From contig JBCDDC010000003.1 in NCBI GenBank assembly GCA_039180675.1, positions 62,001 through 126,000 of the forward strand: 64,000 nucleotides of DNA, written 5' to 3'. The translations under genes were made by a program, and so were the position numbers. This document shows, piece by piece, positions 28,272-36,324 of the stretch (position 1 is the first letter of the stretch; each line of letters opens with the position of its first letter). The stretch comes from Thermohalobaculum sp039180675. Lineage in GTDB: Bacteria > Pseudomonadota > Alphaproteobacteria > Rhodobacterales > Rhodobacteraceae. Below the pieces are notes generated by a model that searched no databases, was not told the origin of the DNA, and was given only the letters and a program-made list of their open reading frames with translations.

Positions 28272-28561
28272 GGCCGTGCCTCGGCCATGCGGCGCTGGAT
28301 CAGGGAGACGAGGAACCGGCGCGTGTCGCCTGCGATCTGCTCTGGCGGGGCGGCGTATTTCTCGGCCAGCCGCTGCACGATCTCGTCGAAGGTCGCTTTG
28401 CCGTCGGTCTCGCCCAGCACGGCGGCACCGATCTCATCGAGGATCAGGGCGCGTTCGGGGGCGAGCAGGACCCATGTGCCGCGCACCTTGTCCCAATGGC
28501 GGCGCACGCCGCGGAGCAGGGTCGGGCGTGCGGCGCCGGGAAGAAGGTCCTCCGGGGTCAT
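28268..28561 (-). CDS. pqqD: PQQ biosynthesis peptide chaperone
   Basis: 97 residues with the PqqD core (LLAPERALILDEIGAAVL, then TFDEIVQRLAEKY). PqqD binds the precursor peptide PqqA and presents it to PqqE. It overlaps both pqqC and pqqE by 4 bp (ATGA), so the three are translationally linked. Confidence 0.96.
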   Translation of the reverse strand: MTPEDLLPGAARPTLLRGVRRHWDKVRGTWVLLAPERALILDEIGAAVLGETDGKATFDEIVQRLAEKYAAPPEQIAGDTRRFLVSLIQRRMAEARP

Positions 28562-29304
28562 GCGGCATCCTCGGCGAGGCCCGTGCCCGGCTGCCAGGCG
28601 CCGGGCGGGATCCGGCCGGGCTCGACATAGGCGGAATAGAGTGCGTCGAGCTGGGACCAGAGCACATCGGTCTTGAAGATGAGCGCGGCCGCCGCCTGAT
28701 CCTGCTTCTCTGCCGTATCGGCATGGTCGAGGACGAATTTGAGACCGAAGGCCACGTCCTTCGGCGCCTCCTTGAGCCGTGTCTTGAAATACGAAATCGA
28801 GTCGTCATTGGCGAAGGCGTAGTTCGCGAGCAGCCCGGCGATGCGCTGTTCATGGATCTTCGGCGCGAAGAGCTCGGTCAGGGAGGAGGCGACCGCCTCC
28901 AGCAACGTCTTCTCGCGCACGAACCGGACATAGGCATCGACCGCGAAGCGGGTGGCGGGCAGCACACCCTCGGCGGACGCGACGAAATCGGGCTGCAAGC
29001 CAACAGCGCTCGCGAGCTTCAGCCAGCGGGCGATCCCGCCCTCGTGGTCCGGCCCGCCATCGTGATCCTCGATCCTCGACCGCCAGGCCCGGCGCATGTC
29101 CGGGTCTTCGCAGCGGGACAGGAAAGCGGCATCCTTCATCGGGATCCGGCTCTGGTAATAGTAGCGGTTGATCACCCAGGCGCGCACCTGATCGGCCGAG
29201 CAGCCACCGGAATGGAGCATGTGGTGGAAGGGGTGCTTGTCGTGATAGCGCTCCGCTCCGATCTGGCGCAGGCGGGCTTCGAAGGCATCGCGGGACCGGG
29301 TCAC
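28558..29304 (-). CDS. pqqC: PQQ synthase (final oxidase)
   Basis: 248 residues from a GTG at 29304 overlapping the pqqB stop (GTGA); this start gives the usual PqqC length, while the ATG at 29340 would overlap pqqB by 40 bp. Typical stretches are HPFHHMLHSGG, WVINRYYYQSRIPMKDAA and LTELFAPKIHEQR. PqqC is a cofactor-free oxidase that closes the ring and performs the eight-electron oxidation in the last step of PQQ synthesis. Confidence 0.96.
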   Translation of the reverse strand: MTRSRDAFEARLRQIGAERYHDKHPFHHMLHSGGCSADQVRAWVINRYYYQSRIPMKDAAFLSRCEDPDMRRAWRSRIEDHDGGPDHEGGIARWLKLASAVGLQPDFVASAEGVLPATRFAVDAYVRFVREKTLLEAVASSLTELFAPKIHEQRIAGLLANYAFANDDSISYFKTRLKEAPKDVAFGLKFVLDHADTAEKQDQAAAALIFKTDVLWSQLDALYSAYVEPGRIPPGAWQPGTGLAEDAA

Positions 29305-30200
29305 AGGCAAAGCTCCATGCCATCCTCGCTGATGACCCAACCGGCCGCTTCGGCCTCGGCCCGTTCACCGTTTTCGGGGTCGAGAACGGGGTTTGTGTTG
29401 TTCATATGCACGAAGACTTTCTGGCCGACCGAGACCGAAGAAAGCCCCGTGATCGAGCCATGCTCGCCCATCATGGGAATATGGCCCATCCGCTGCCCGG
29501 TCTTCTCACCGACGCCCTCGCGGGCCATCTCGTCATTCTGCCAGACCGTCCCGTCGAAGAGCAGCGCATCCGCGCCGCCGATCCGGCTCGTGATTTTGTC
29601 GGTGATCTGCGCGCAGCCAGGGATGTAGTGGGCGGTCGCCGCTCCGGCAGAGAGTTCGACGCCGACGGTCTGCTCGCCTTCGAGATCCGTAGCGACCTCC
29701 TCGCCCTCCATGAACAGCGGGACTTTTCCGGGAACCGGGTAGGCGGTCGCGGTCACACCCGCCGTCAGCTCGAACGGGTTCTCGAGCGTGATCCGCGTGC
29801 GCTTCACGTAATCCGGGTTGAGCGCGGTGAAGATCCTGTTCTCATCCAGCACCGACATGATCTCGCTTGTCGCGAAAAGGGTGAAGGCCTGACGCTCACG
29901 CAGGGTCAAAAGGCCCGCGATATGGTCGATGTCGCCATTGGTGACGAAAACAGATCTGATCGGGCTGTCCCGCAGGCCCGTCGGATGCAACGCTGGGGTC
30001 GCATTGATCTGCGACCGAATATCTGGCGAAGCGTTTATCACGGCCCAATCCGCTCCATTCGCGCTTACGGCGATCGAGGACTGCGTTCGTGACGGGATTT
30101 TGCCCGCCCGTGCTTTCACGCAGTTCGGACAACCGCAATTCCACTGCGGGAGGCCACCCCCCGCAGCGGAACCGAGAATGATGATCCGCAGGTCCGACAT
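29301..30200 (-). CDS. pqqB: PQQ biosynthesis metallo-beta-lactamase-fold protein
   Basis: 299 residues, starting MSDLRIIILGSAAGGGLPQWNC as in PqqB; CGCPNC holds the structural zinc Cys pair and TNGDIDHIAGLL replaces the usual HxHxDH motif, as normal in PqqB. It is a hydroxylase acting on the tyrosine part of the intermediate. The start is 23 bp after pqqA. Confidence 0.96.
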   Translation of the reverse strand: MSDLRIIILGSAAGGGLPQWNCGCPNCVKARAGKIPSRTQSSIAVSANGADWAVINASPDIRSQINATPALHPTGLRDSPIRSVFVTNGDIDHIAGLLTLRERQAFTLFATSEIMSVLDENRIFTALNPDYVKRTRITLENPFELTAGVTATAYPVPGKVPLFMEGEEVATDLEGEQTVGVELSAGAATAHYIPGCAQITDKITSRIGGADALLFDGTVWQNDEMAREGVGEKTGQRMGHIPMMGEHGSITGLSSVSVGQKVFVHMNNTNPVLDPENGERAEAEAAGWVISEDGMELCL

Positions 30201-30223
30201 GGCCGGAGCCTGCCGTCACATGT

Positions 30224-30319
30224 TCAGAACAGATCGTCGTCCTGGTCGTCGGCCGGGAAGTACATGTTGATTTCCATGCCGCAGGTAATCTCTTTCAGGG
30301 TCGGTGCCGTCCAGGTCAT
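30224..30319 (-). CDS. pqqA: PQQ precursor peptide
   Basis: 31 residues. The Glu-x-x-x-Tyr pair that becomes PQQ is in GMEINMYFPA. The N terminus MTWTAPTLKEI is typical. AGGAGA lies upstream of the ATG. The C-terminal tail is unusually acidic (DDQDDD). Confidence 0.95.
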   Translation of the reverse strand: MTWTAPTLKEITCGMEINMYFPADDQDDDLF

Positions 30320-30434
30320 GTCGTTCTCCTCTTCGTCTTAGGTTGCTTCGGTAGGGCCGTTTTCAACCAACACCTAATGTATCAACATCGGGCGATTTGG
30401 GTAGTCCTGCTTCGTCAACGCACCGCCACAGCCG

Positions 30435-30764
30435 TCATTCCGGCAAAGTGGCGGTGATCTTAATCGAGGCGTACCAGGCGGATAGGTCCCTGATATCCTC
30501 GTCGCTGAGGCCTTGGGCGACGACTGTCATCATCTCGTGCTCTCGCTTGCCTGAGCGGAACGCCTTGAGCTGCGTGGCCAGGTAGATCTCGCTTTCCCCG
30601 GCCAGGTGGGGTGCGATCGGGATCTTGGCGATGCCGTCGATCCCGTGACACACCCGGCACTGTCCGGCCTTCTTGCGGCCTGCCGCGGGATCAGCCGCGG
30701 CGGCCACATCGGCGATCAGGAGCGCGGTAGCTAAGGCCACAAAGCGACCCATTGGCTTGCCCAT
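30435..30764 (-). CDS. Small periplasmic cytochrome c
   Basis: 109 residues with a signal peptide (about the first 23) and one CRVCH haem-binding motif near residue 36; the axial Met is likely in the HEMMTVV segment. Class I, c553-like. An alternative start is Met5 (30752). It follows the dehydrogenase gene by 15 bp, so it probably takes electrons from that PQQ enzyme. Confidence 0.88.
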   Translation of the reverse strand: MGKPMGRFVALATALLIADVAAAADPAAGRKKAGQCRVCHGIDGIAKIPIAPHLAGESEIYLATQLKAFRSGKREHEMMTVVAQGLSDEDIRDLSAWYASIKITATLPE

Positions 30765-30779
30765 GCCTTTCGCTGTCTC

Positions 30780-32033
30780 TTACTCGGGAGCCGAGTAGGA
30801 GATCCGGTAGACGGCGCCCGCAAGGTCATCGGAGACCAGGAGCGAGCCGTCCTTCAACACGGCGACATCGACCGGGCGGCCGAGATATTCGCCGGTTTCC
30901 TCGTCGAGCCAGCCTTCGGCGAAGGGCTCCATCGTCACCGTGCCATCCTCGCCGATGAAGGAGACCATGACCCGCGCGCCGATCGGTGTCGTGCGGTTCC
31001 ACGAGCCGTGCTGGGCCGAGAAGATGGCGTTCTTGTACTTCTCGGGGAACTGCCTGCCAGTGTAGAACACCATGCCGAGATCAGCCGCGTGGGCGACGGT
31101 CTCGACCACCGGGTGCACGATCCCCTCGGGCGGCGTGTCGTCTTTGTACTCATTGGTGCGCACCGTGCCGCCGCCATACCAGGGGTGGCCGAAATGCTGG
31201 CCGGCCTCGGTCTGATGGTTCAGCTCGCCCGGCGGGATGTCGTCACCCATGCCGTCGACCTGATTGTCGGTCCACCAGAGCTCTCCGGTCTCTGGATGGA
31301 AATCCTGACCGACCGAGTTGCGGACGCCGAAGGTGTAGACCTCGCGGCCCGTGCCATCGGTGTTGACCCGGATGATCCCGCCGATGCCGGTCTGCATGTA
31401 GAGCTCCATCTTCTCGGGCGGGGCCACGTTGAAGGGCTGGCCGAGCGAGATGTAGAGCTTGCCGTCGGGGCCGATGTCGCAAACCCGGGCGGTGTGGTTG
31501 TAGCTGACCTCCTCCTCGGGGACGAGTTTACCCTCCGGGATCACGTTGAAGGCCGCGACGTCCGGGCTCTCATAGAAAAACTCCGCCGCGGGGTAGACCA
31601 GCACCCGGTTCTGCTCGGCGATGTAGAGGAACCCGTCGGGCGAGAAGCAGACGGCGTTCGGGATCGCCTTTGGCAGCGACGGGGCGAAGTTCTTCACCTC
31701 GTCCGCGACGCGGTCCTTGTCGCGGTCGGTCACCGCCCAGACCTCGGTCTTGCGCGTGCCCACGAAGGTCACGATGCCCTGTGGGCCGACCGCGATGTGC
31801 CGTGCGTCCGGCACGATGGCGTAGAGGTCGATCTTGAAACCCTCGGGCATTTCGATCCGGTCGAGGATCTTGCGGATCGACTCCGCCTTCTCGCCGCCCT
31901 GTTCGACGAAGGTGAAATCGCTCACGCCGGTGGTCTTGAACTGGCTGAGCTTGTCGAGCGCCGACTCCGCCGACAGCGCCGGGGCGCTGAATAGGGATAG
32001 TGCGGCCCCCGCCAGGAGCATTTTCTTGAGCAT
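30780..32033 (-). CDS. PQQ-dependent sugar/aldose dehydrogenase (sorbosone dehydrogenase-like)
   Basis: 417 residues with a signal peptide ending near ALSAES. The body is a six-bladed beta-propeller of the soluble PQQ glucose/sorbosone dehydrogenase family: AIPNAVCFSPDGFLYIAEQN, VGQDFHPETGELWWTDN, GHPWYGGG and AQHGSWNRTTPIGARV are typical. It oxidises a sugar or aldehyde in the periplasm; the exact substrate is not known. It is followed by its likely electron acceptor (cytochrome c) and by pqqABCDE on the same strand. A clear GGGAGGA site precedes the ATG. Confidence 0.88.
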   Translation of the reverse strand: MLKKMLLAGAALSLFSAPALSAESALDKLSQFKTTGVSDFTFVEQGGEKAESIRKILDRIEMPEGFKIDLYAIVPDARHIAVGPQGIVTFVGTRKTEVWAVTDRDKDRVADEVKNFAPSLPKAIPNAVCFSPDGFLYIAEQNRVLVYPAAEFFYESPDVAAFNVIPEGKLVPEEEVSYNHTARVCDIGPDGKLYISLGQPFNVAPPEKMELYMQTGIGGIIRVNTDGTGREVYTFGVRNSVGQDFHPETGELWWTDNQVDGMGDDIPPGELNHQTEAGQHFGHPWYGGGTVRTNEYKDDTPPEGIVHPVVETVAHAADLGMVFYTGRQFPEKYKNAIFSAQHGSWNRTTPIGARVMVSFIGEDGTVTMEPFAEGWLDEETGEYLGRPVDVAVLKDGSLLVSDDLAGAVYRISYSAPE

Positions 32034-32373
32034 CGTGTCCTCCCTGAGCTCTCAGGCTCGTTTGCGTGTCACACGTCTCGGTGCGCGCATGATCGTCTCA
32101 GGTTGACACATTTCTGCGGGAGAAAGGGTACAAAAGCACCACGAAATCCTCACAACCCTTGCGGCGCGTTCTTCCGATCTCTCCACCGTTCGCCAATTGG
32201 TTGTGTTGCGCAATCCGGAGATGATCATATTTCCGCCAGCCGAAAGCGCCTACCTTCGACTGGAAGTCGGGCGGAGGGCTGTTTTGGCTGTCTGGATGCG
32301 CCCGAACGAAGGGGTGCCGTGGTGCAGGGTAGTGGCTTGGCGGGCTCCCGCCTGTTCTTCGCGCCGCGTTTCC
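32034..32373. other. Intergenic region upstream of the PQQ dehydrogenase
   Basis: 340 bp between two minus-strand genes. It should hold the promoter of the dehydrogenase/pqq block. A hairpin GGCGGG-AG-CCCGCC (around 32339-32352) lies just after the ATP-grasp gene and could help end its transcript. No gene is supported here. Confidence 0.45.
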
Positions 32374-33843
32374 TCAGGGTTTTGAGCGCGCCGCACGATC
32401 CGCGACCATCCGGCCCATGGCGTCCGAGACGCGATCGAGATGGGGTTTGGTGTAGGGGAAGGTCTCGGCGTGGTCGTAGTTGTGGCGCATGGCGGCATTC
32501 GCCTCGAACACGATGGCCCCGCCATCGCCATCGGGCGCGAAGTCGATCCCGAAGAAATCGAGGTCGATGATCTTCGCGATCTCGTGCAGCGCGGTGAAAA
32601 CCCTCTCGCCGAGATAGGCCGCGGGATCGGACAGATACGCCCGCTCCGCCTCCTGCGTCGCCGGGTTCGTGGACATCACCCGATAGCGGTCGCCGGAGTG
32701 GATCTGCCAGACATCGTTGCTGAGACAGGCGACCGGGTAAAAGACGCCATCGATGAAGAAGCACCTGATCTTGTGATGCAGCCCGTCCGCGCCGCGGCAA
32801 TCGAGGTACCTGATGGCGTAGATCTCGACGCCCGGGGCAAGCGCGGCGATATAGGCCTCGGCTTCCGTGGCCGAGGCGATGAGCGCCATCGTCTTGCCGG
32901 TCTGCGTCCCCACGCGGCGGAGGATCATCGGGTAGGCAATGCCCGCGGCCTCGATCCTGCCCCGGACCTCGCCGGGCTCGGCATCGTTTCGGACCTGCAG
33001 GGTCTGCGGGAAGCGGATGCCCGGGATCGGGTTCAGCCGCGCGTAGTTCTTCGCCCGGGTCGTCTCCAGCACCTTCTCCGGCGGGTTGATCACCGGGGTC
33101 TTTGGAAACCGCTCCAGGAAACGCGCGATATCGCCCAGCGGGCGGGCCATCAGATCGGGGCAACTGACCGAGTTGATCGCCAGATCAAAGGCCGGGAGGT
33201 CCGAGACCAGCCCGACATTCTCACCCGCGAAATTGGCGATCAGGTGGTTGTAGTCCTTGTCCGGGAAGAAGTGTTTGACCGAGAAATGGCCGTTCTTCAG
33301 CCAGTGGGAGAAGAGGCCGGTCTCTTTGTTCCGCTTCACGCCGCACCGGCTGCCGACGAAGGATCTGAGGCGCAGGATTGTGGGCCGGTCCGCCTCGATC
33401 CGGCCGGGCGTGTTGATCGGCCTGAGCCAGCCTGCCGCCGCCAGATGACGCTTGGCAGCCTGCCGGTCGCCCATGCGATAGGTGATCGCCGAGAGCGTTC
33501 GCATCGCATCGTCGTCGATCAGCCCGCGCTCGAGACAGGCGCCAAGGAGCCGCCGCGCGCTCTCGAAATCGCCGATCCGGAACAGAAGTTTGCCGAGCCG
33601 CGGTGCCCCGCCCCAGCCGAGCTTCACGTTTCGGGCCAGGCGCCTCAGGTGCCGGGGGGCGAGATCGCGCCTGTCGGTGTGAAGCAGGAGTTCGGCGAGC
33701 GCCAACCGGGCATCGCGATCCGCGGGGTCGTTGCGCAGGTCCCGGTATGTCTCCGCAAGAACCCGCCTGAGGCCCGGCGGCTTCACGACCTGACGGGGCA
33801 GGCGGCGGCCGGGCGGGCTGTCGTCAGCCAAGACAGCCGACAT
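32374..33843 (-). CDS. TPR domain / ATP-grasp protein of unknown substrate
   Basis: 489 residues. The first 130 form TPR-like helices (AETYRDLRNDPADRDARLA, GDFESARRLLGACLERG). From about residue 200 there is an ATP-grasp-like ligase part: PVINPPEKVLETTRAKNYARL, YPMILRRVGTQTGKTMALI, and a closing DLDFFGIDFAPDGDGGAIVFEANA, where the Asp, Glu and Asn that bind Mg-ATP would sit. Such enzymes join a carboxylate to an amine or peptide. The start overlaps the end of the TauD-like gene by 20 bp, so the two proteins are made together and likely share a pathway. Substrate unknown. Confidence 0.8.
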   Translation of the reverse strand: MSAVLADDSPPGRRLPRQVVKPPGLRRVLAETYRDLRNDPADRDARLALAELLLHTDRRDLAPRHLRRLARNVKLGWGGAPRLGKLLFRIGDFESARRLLGACLERGLIDDDAMRTLSAITYRMGDRQAAKRHLAAAGWLRPINTPGRIEADRPTILRLRSFVGSRCGVKRNKETGLFSHWLKNGHFSVKHFFPDKDYNHLIANFAGENVGLVSDLPAFDLAINSVSCPDLMARPLGDIARFLERFPKTPVINPPEKVLETTRAKNYARLNPIPGIRFPQTLQVRNDAEPGEVRGRIEAAGIAYPMILRRVGTQTGKTMALIASATEAEAYIAALAPGVEIYAIRYLDCRGADGLHHKIRCFFIDGVFYPVACLSNDVWQIHSGDRYRVMSTNPATQEAERAYLSDPAAYLGERVFTALHEIAKIIDLDFFGIDFAPDGDGGAIVFEANAAMRHNYDHAETFPYTKPHLDRVSDAMGRMVADRAARSKP

Positions 33844-34612
33844 GGCTGCGGATGCGGTACATCAGCCTGTTGCTGGTCGGCGCAAACCCGGTGCGGCCGT
33901 GCAGCACCCTTGTATTGTCCATATAGAGCGTGTCGCCGGGTTCGATCCGGAACCGGTCCTGCAGATCTTCCCGGCCGATGACCTCGTCAAGCACGGCCAT
34001 CGCGTCTTTCTCCTCGCCCGGCAGATCGATGCCGCCCGAGAGGTCGATCTGGCTCCGATAATAGCGGATCCGGGTGACGCCGTCGGTCTCCCAGAGGATC
34101 GGCAGCGGGCCCTTGCCGAAGGGAAAGGCCGGGCGGGACAGGACCGCGCGGATCTCTGGCGCGAGCGCGTTCAGGATGCGGTCGACCGGCATCATGATCG
34201 TATCGCCGCCCTCCATGTCCGCGCGCACCATCTGAAAGGCCACCAGCTCATGCGGGTCGCGCTTGTAGGAGCTGTCGGTGTGCAGCTCGAGCGGCTTGTT
34301 GGTGCGGCTGTAGCTGGTCGATCCGGCGTTGCCCGCGGCCTTCTCAGGGTCGATGCGGACCTGCGTGAACGAGATCTTCTGCCGGCTTTCCGGCGTGCTG
34401 TCTGGCCGCACGGGCTCCATGTTCGCGAGGGTTCGGGCGAAGTGGACGGTGAGCCGGCGATCTTCGGTCGCCGAGGCGCCGCGCAGCAGCGTGTAGTAGG
34501 GCGGGGCCTTCAACGCCTGTGCGATCTCGCCCGCCACGGTGTCGAGCGCGGCGATGACTTCCGCCTGTCCCGTGGTGGGAAGGGCAGGGATCTGGACCAG
34601 AGGAGCGTTCAA
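33824..34612 (-). CDS. TauD/TfdA-family Fe(II)/2-oxoglutarate dioxygenase
   Basis: 262 residues from a TTG at 34612. The iron triad is visible: HTD in LELHTDSSY and the distal His in NTRVLHGRTGF, followed by an Arg in LMYRIR for 2-oxoglutarate. The open frame extends upstream to 34771, but that extension would run through a terminator and promoter, so the TTG start (GGGG a few bases upstream) is favoured. Members hydroxylate or desaturate small molecules. The coupled ATP-grasp gene suggests a small modification or ligation pathway. Confidence 0.82.
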   Translation of the reverse strand: MNAPLVQIPALPTTGQAEVIAALDTVAGEIAQALKAPPYYTLLRGASATEDRRLTVHFARTLANMEPVRPDSTPESRQKISFTQVRIDPEKAAGNAGSTSYSRTNKPLELHTDSSYKRDPHELVAFQMVRADMEGGDTIMMPVDRILNALAPEIRAVLSRPAFPFGKGPLPILWETDGVTRIRYYRSQIDLSGGIDLPGEEKDAMAVLDEVIGREDLQDRFRIEPGDTLYMDNTRVLHGRTGFAPTSNRLMYRIRSHVGCLG

Positions 34613-34652
34613 AACCAACCCCGCGTTCTGACGAAAACAAAACCCGGTACTG

Positions 34653-34681
34653 AGTTTACTTTGGCGGAGGGGTGGGATCAA
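34653..34681 (-). promoter_or_regulatory. Sigma70-like promoter for the TauD/ATP-grasp pair
   Basis: On the minus strand TTGATC (34681-34676), a 17-bp spacer and TAAACT (34658-34653). The predicted transcript start lies about 35 bp before the TTG start codon. Confidence 0.45.
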
Positions 34682-34732
34682 CGGAACTCGACCAACCTGC
34701 CCGGGCTGGTGGGTCGATTGGTTCTCGGCGGA

Positions 34733-34765
34733 TAAAAAATCGGCCGGGCAAGGTGCACCCGGCCG
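34733..34765 (-). terminator. Rho-independent terminator after the HemP-like gene
   Basis: On the minus strand an 8-bp perfect stem CGGCCGGG / CCCGGCCG with a 9-nt loop is followed by ATTTTTTA. It separates the small-protein operon from the TauD/ATP-grasp genes. Confidence 0.85.
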
Positions 34766-34829
34766 CATCACATGTCGCTAGACGTCGGGTCCGGCGGCTC
34801 GTCTCACCGCCCGACCCCAAGGGATCCTG

Positions 34830-35006
34830 TCATTTGGTCAGGAGCAGTTTGCCCTGTTTGGTGATTTGCAGCGTGTAGATCTGATCGTTCAGCGTGATAT
34901 GTGCCTTGCGGCCGCCTTCGGTGAGATCCTCTGCCGTGTACTGCGGTGCCGCGGGCTGAGGACGCTCCAGCGGACGCGTTCTGTTGAAGATGATCTCGTG
35001 TTTCAT
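34830..35006 (-). CDS. hemP: HemP-like hemin uptake family small protein
   Basis: 58 residues. The C-terminal half (EDLTEGGRKAHITLNDQIY, then LQITKQGKLLLTK) matches the HemP pattern, which ends in a strongly conserved GKLILTK. HemP proteins promote haem uptake, in some bacteria as activators of the haem receptor gene. No haem receptor gene is nearby. The start overlaps the preceding 50-residue protein gene as ATGA. Confidence 0.8.
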   Translation of the reverse strand: MKHEIIFNRTRPLERPQPAAPQYTAEDLTEGGRKAHITLNDQIYTLQITKQGKLLLTK

Positions 35007-35155
35007 GACAGAACCCTCTCATTGATCCGGTCTATAAGCGCCTCGAGGCTCAGATCTGCCGCGAAGCCGGTTTCGCTCAGAACATCCAAGACCTCATTTC
35101 GCTCCGGCGCGGGGGCAAAGATCGGCGCGATATCCTTTCTCGCGTCGTCGCTCAT
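35003..35155 (-). CDS. Hypothetical 50-residue acidic protein
   Basis: 50 residues, MSDDARKDIAPIFAPAPERN at the start, helical and acidic with no membrane span. GGAGGA lies 6 bp before the ATG, and the stop overlaps the hemP start, so it is very likely translated. I do not recognise the family. Confidence 0.75.
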   Translation of the reverse strand: MSDDARKDIAPIFAPAPERNEVLDVLSETGFAADLSLEALIDRINERVLS

Positions 35156-35222
35156 TTGGTCCTCCACTCGGTTGTGGCGTGTCTGCCGAAGCAGGCGATT
35201 TCGCCTTGGACATCCTTAACCT

Positions 35223-35264
35223 GAGTGAATCACTCGGAATTGTCAATCCGATTATTTTAGTCGG
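35223..35264 (-). promoter_or_regulatory. Promoter/operator region of the hemP operon
   Basis: A perfect palindrome GAGTGA-A-TCACTC (35223-35235) sits beside a TTGACA hexamer (minus strand, 35246-35241). An AT-rich partial inverted repeat CCGA...TCGG (35248-35264) lies next to it. An iron-responsive regulator is plausible given the HemP-like product, but no known box is matched exactly and the -10 element is weak. Confidence 0.35.
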
Positions 35265-35339
35265 GAATTATCTGTGAAGAGTCCGGGACCCGCAGGGCGC
35301 AGGTTCAAGATCTGGTGTCGCGAATGTGGAGTGGGTGGC

Positions 35340-36227
35340 CTATCGCGACGCGGGCGGCGGACCGGCCGGTGTTCCGGTCAACAGGCGATAGTTCGAAGGC
35401 TGCCTGGTCTGGAACGTGCCCCACTGCGCCCGATCTTTTGCCGCGCGGTCCAGATCCAGCTTTGCCAGCAGAATTGCCTCAACATCCCGGCCCGCATCGG
35501 CGATCACGTTCGCCCGGTGGTCGAGGCAGAAGGAGGTTCCGTAGAAGTCCAGGGTGACGCCGTCATCGGTCTCGGACCCGATGCGGTTGGCGGCCAGAAC
35601 GGGGACGAGGTTTACCGCGGCATGCCCGCGCATCGCCGCGCGCCACTGCTCCGACGTATCGAGCGTTGGGTCATAGGTCTCCGATCCGATCGCGGTGGGG
35701 TAGACCAGCAGTTCCGCGCCGAGGAGGGCCATGGCGCGGGCCATCTCGGGGAACCACTGGTCCCAGCAGATCCCGACGCCAAGGGTGAGATACCGGGTCT
35801 TCCAGACCTGCGGGCCGTCCGGGCTCGGGTCGAAGAAGAGATCCTCGTGATACGCCTCGAACTGCGGGATATGGCATTTGCGGTAGAGGCCGAGGACCGA
35901 CCCGTCCGCATCGATGACGGCGACCGAATTGTAGTGCGCCTCACCATCGCGTTCGTAGAACGACACCGGGATGACGACCTCATGTTCTGCCGCAAAGCGG
36001 GCGAACCGGGCAATCAGGTCGTGCCCCTCGGCGGGGCGGGCGAGATCACGGTAGCGGGTCGACTGCGATTTGCAGAAATAGGGTGTCTCGAACAGCTCCG
36101 ACGGCAGGATGATCTGTGCGCCTTGATCTGCCGCCTGCTTTGCCATGGAGAGGACACGCTCGACATTATCCTCCCGGTCCCAGGTGTGATGGGTCTGGAG
36201 GGCTGCGACGGTCACGGTTCTGGTCAT
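35340..36227 (-). CDS. aguB: N-carbamoylputrescine amidase
   Basis: 295 residues from the ATG at 36227 (MTRTVTVAALQTHHTW), the usual family start. The nitrilase-superfamily triad is visible: Glu in LPSELFETPYF, Lys in YRKCHIPQFEAYHED and Cys in GVGICWDQWFPE. It releases putrescine from N-carbamoylputrescine. It is divergent from aguA, 97 bp apart, so the two likely share a control region. Confidence 0.95.
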   Translation of the reverse strand: MTRTVTVAALQTHHTWDREDNVERVLSMAKQAADQGAQIILPSELFETPYFCKSQSTRYRDLARPAEGHDLIARFARFAAEHEVVIPVSFYERDGEAHYNSVAVIDADGSVLGLYRKCHIPQFEAYHEDLFFDPSPDGPQVWKTRYLTLGVGICWDQWFPEMARAMALLGAELLVYPTAIGSETYDPTLDTSEQWRAAMRGHAAVNLVPVLAANRIGSETDDGVTLDFYGTSFCLDHRANVIADAGRDVEAILLAKLDLDRAAKDRAQWGTFQTRQPSNYRLLTGTPAGPPPASR

Positions 36228-36324
36228 CGGGGCTGCGGTCTCGAGATTCGTCTGGCTCCGTCCGGGGCGGGGTCCTAGTCTGCATCCCACGCGCACCCGT
36301 GCAAACGGAATTCGGAGGTTTGCG

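Noticed and set aside
28249..29628. 459-codon plus-strand open frame
   Set aside because: Antisense to pqqB, pqqC and pqqD.
32225..33163. 312-codon minus-strand open frame
   Set aside because: Alternative frame within the ATP-grasp gene, Arg/Gly-rich, no motif.
34613..34771. N-terminal extension of the TauD-like gene
   Set aside because: It crosses a rho-independent terminator and a likely promoter.
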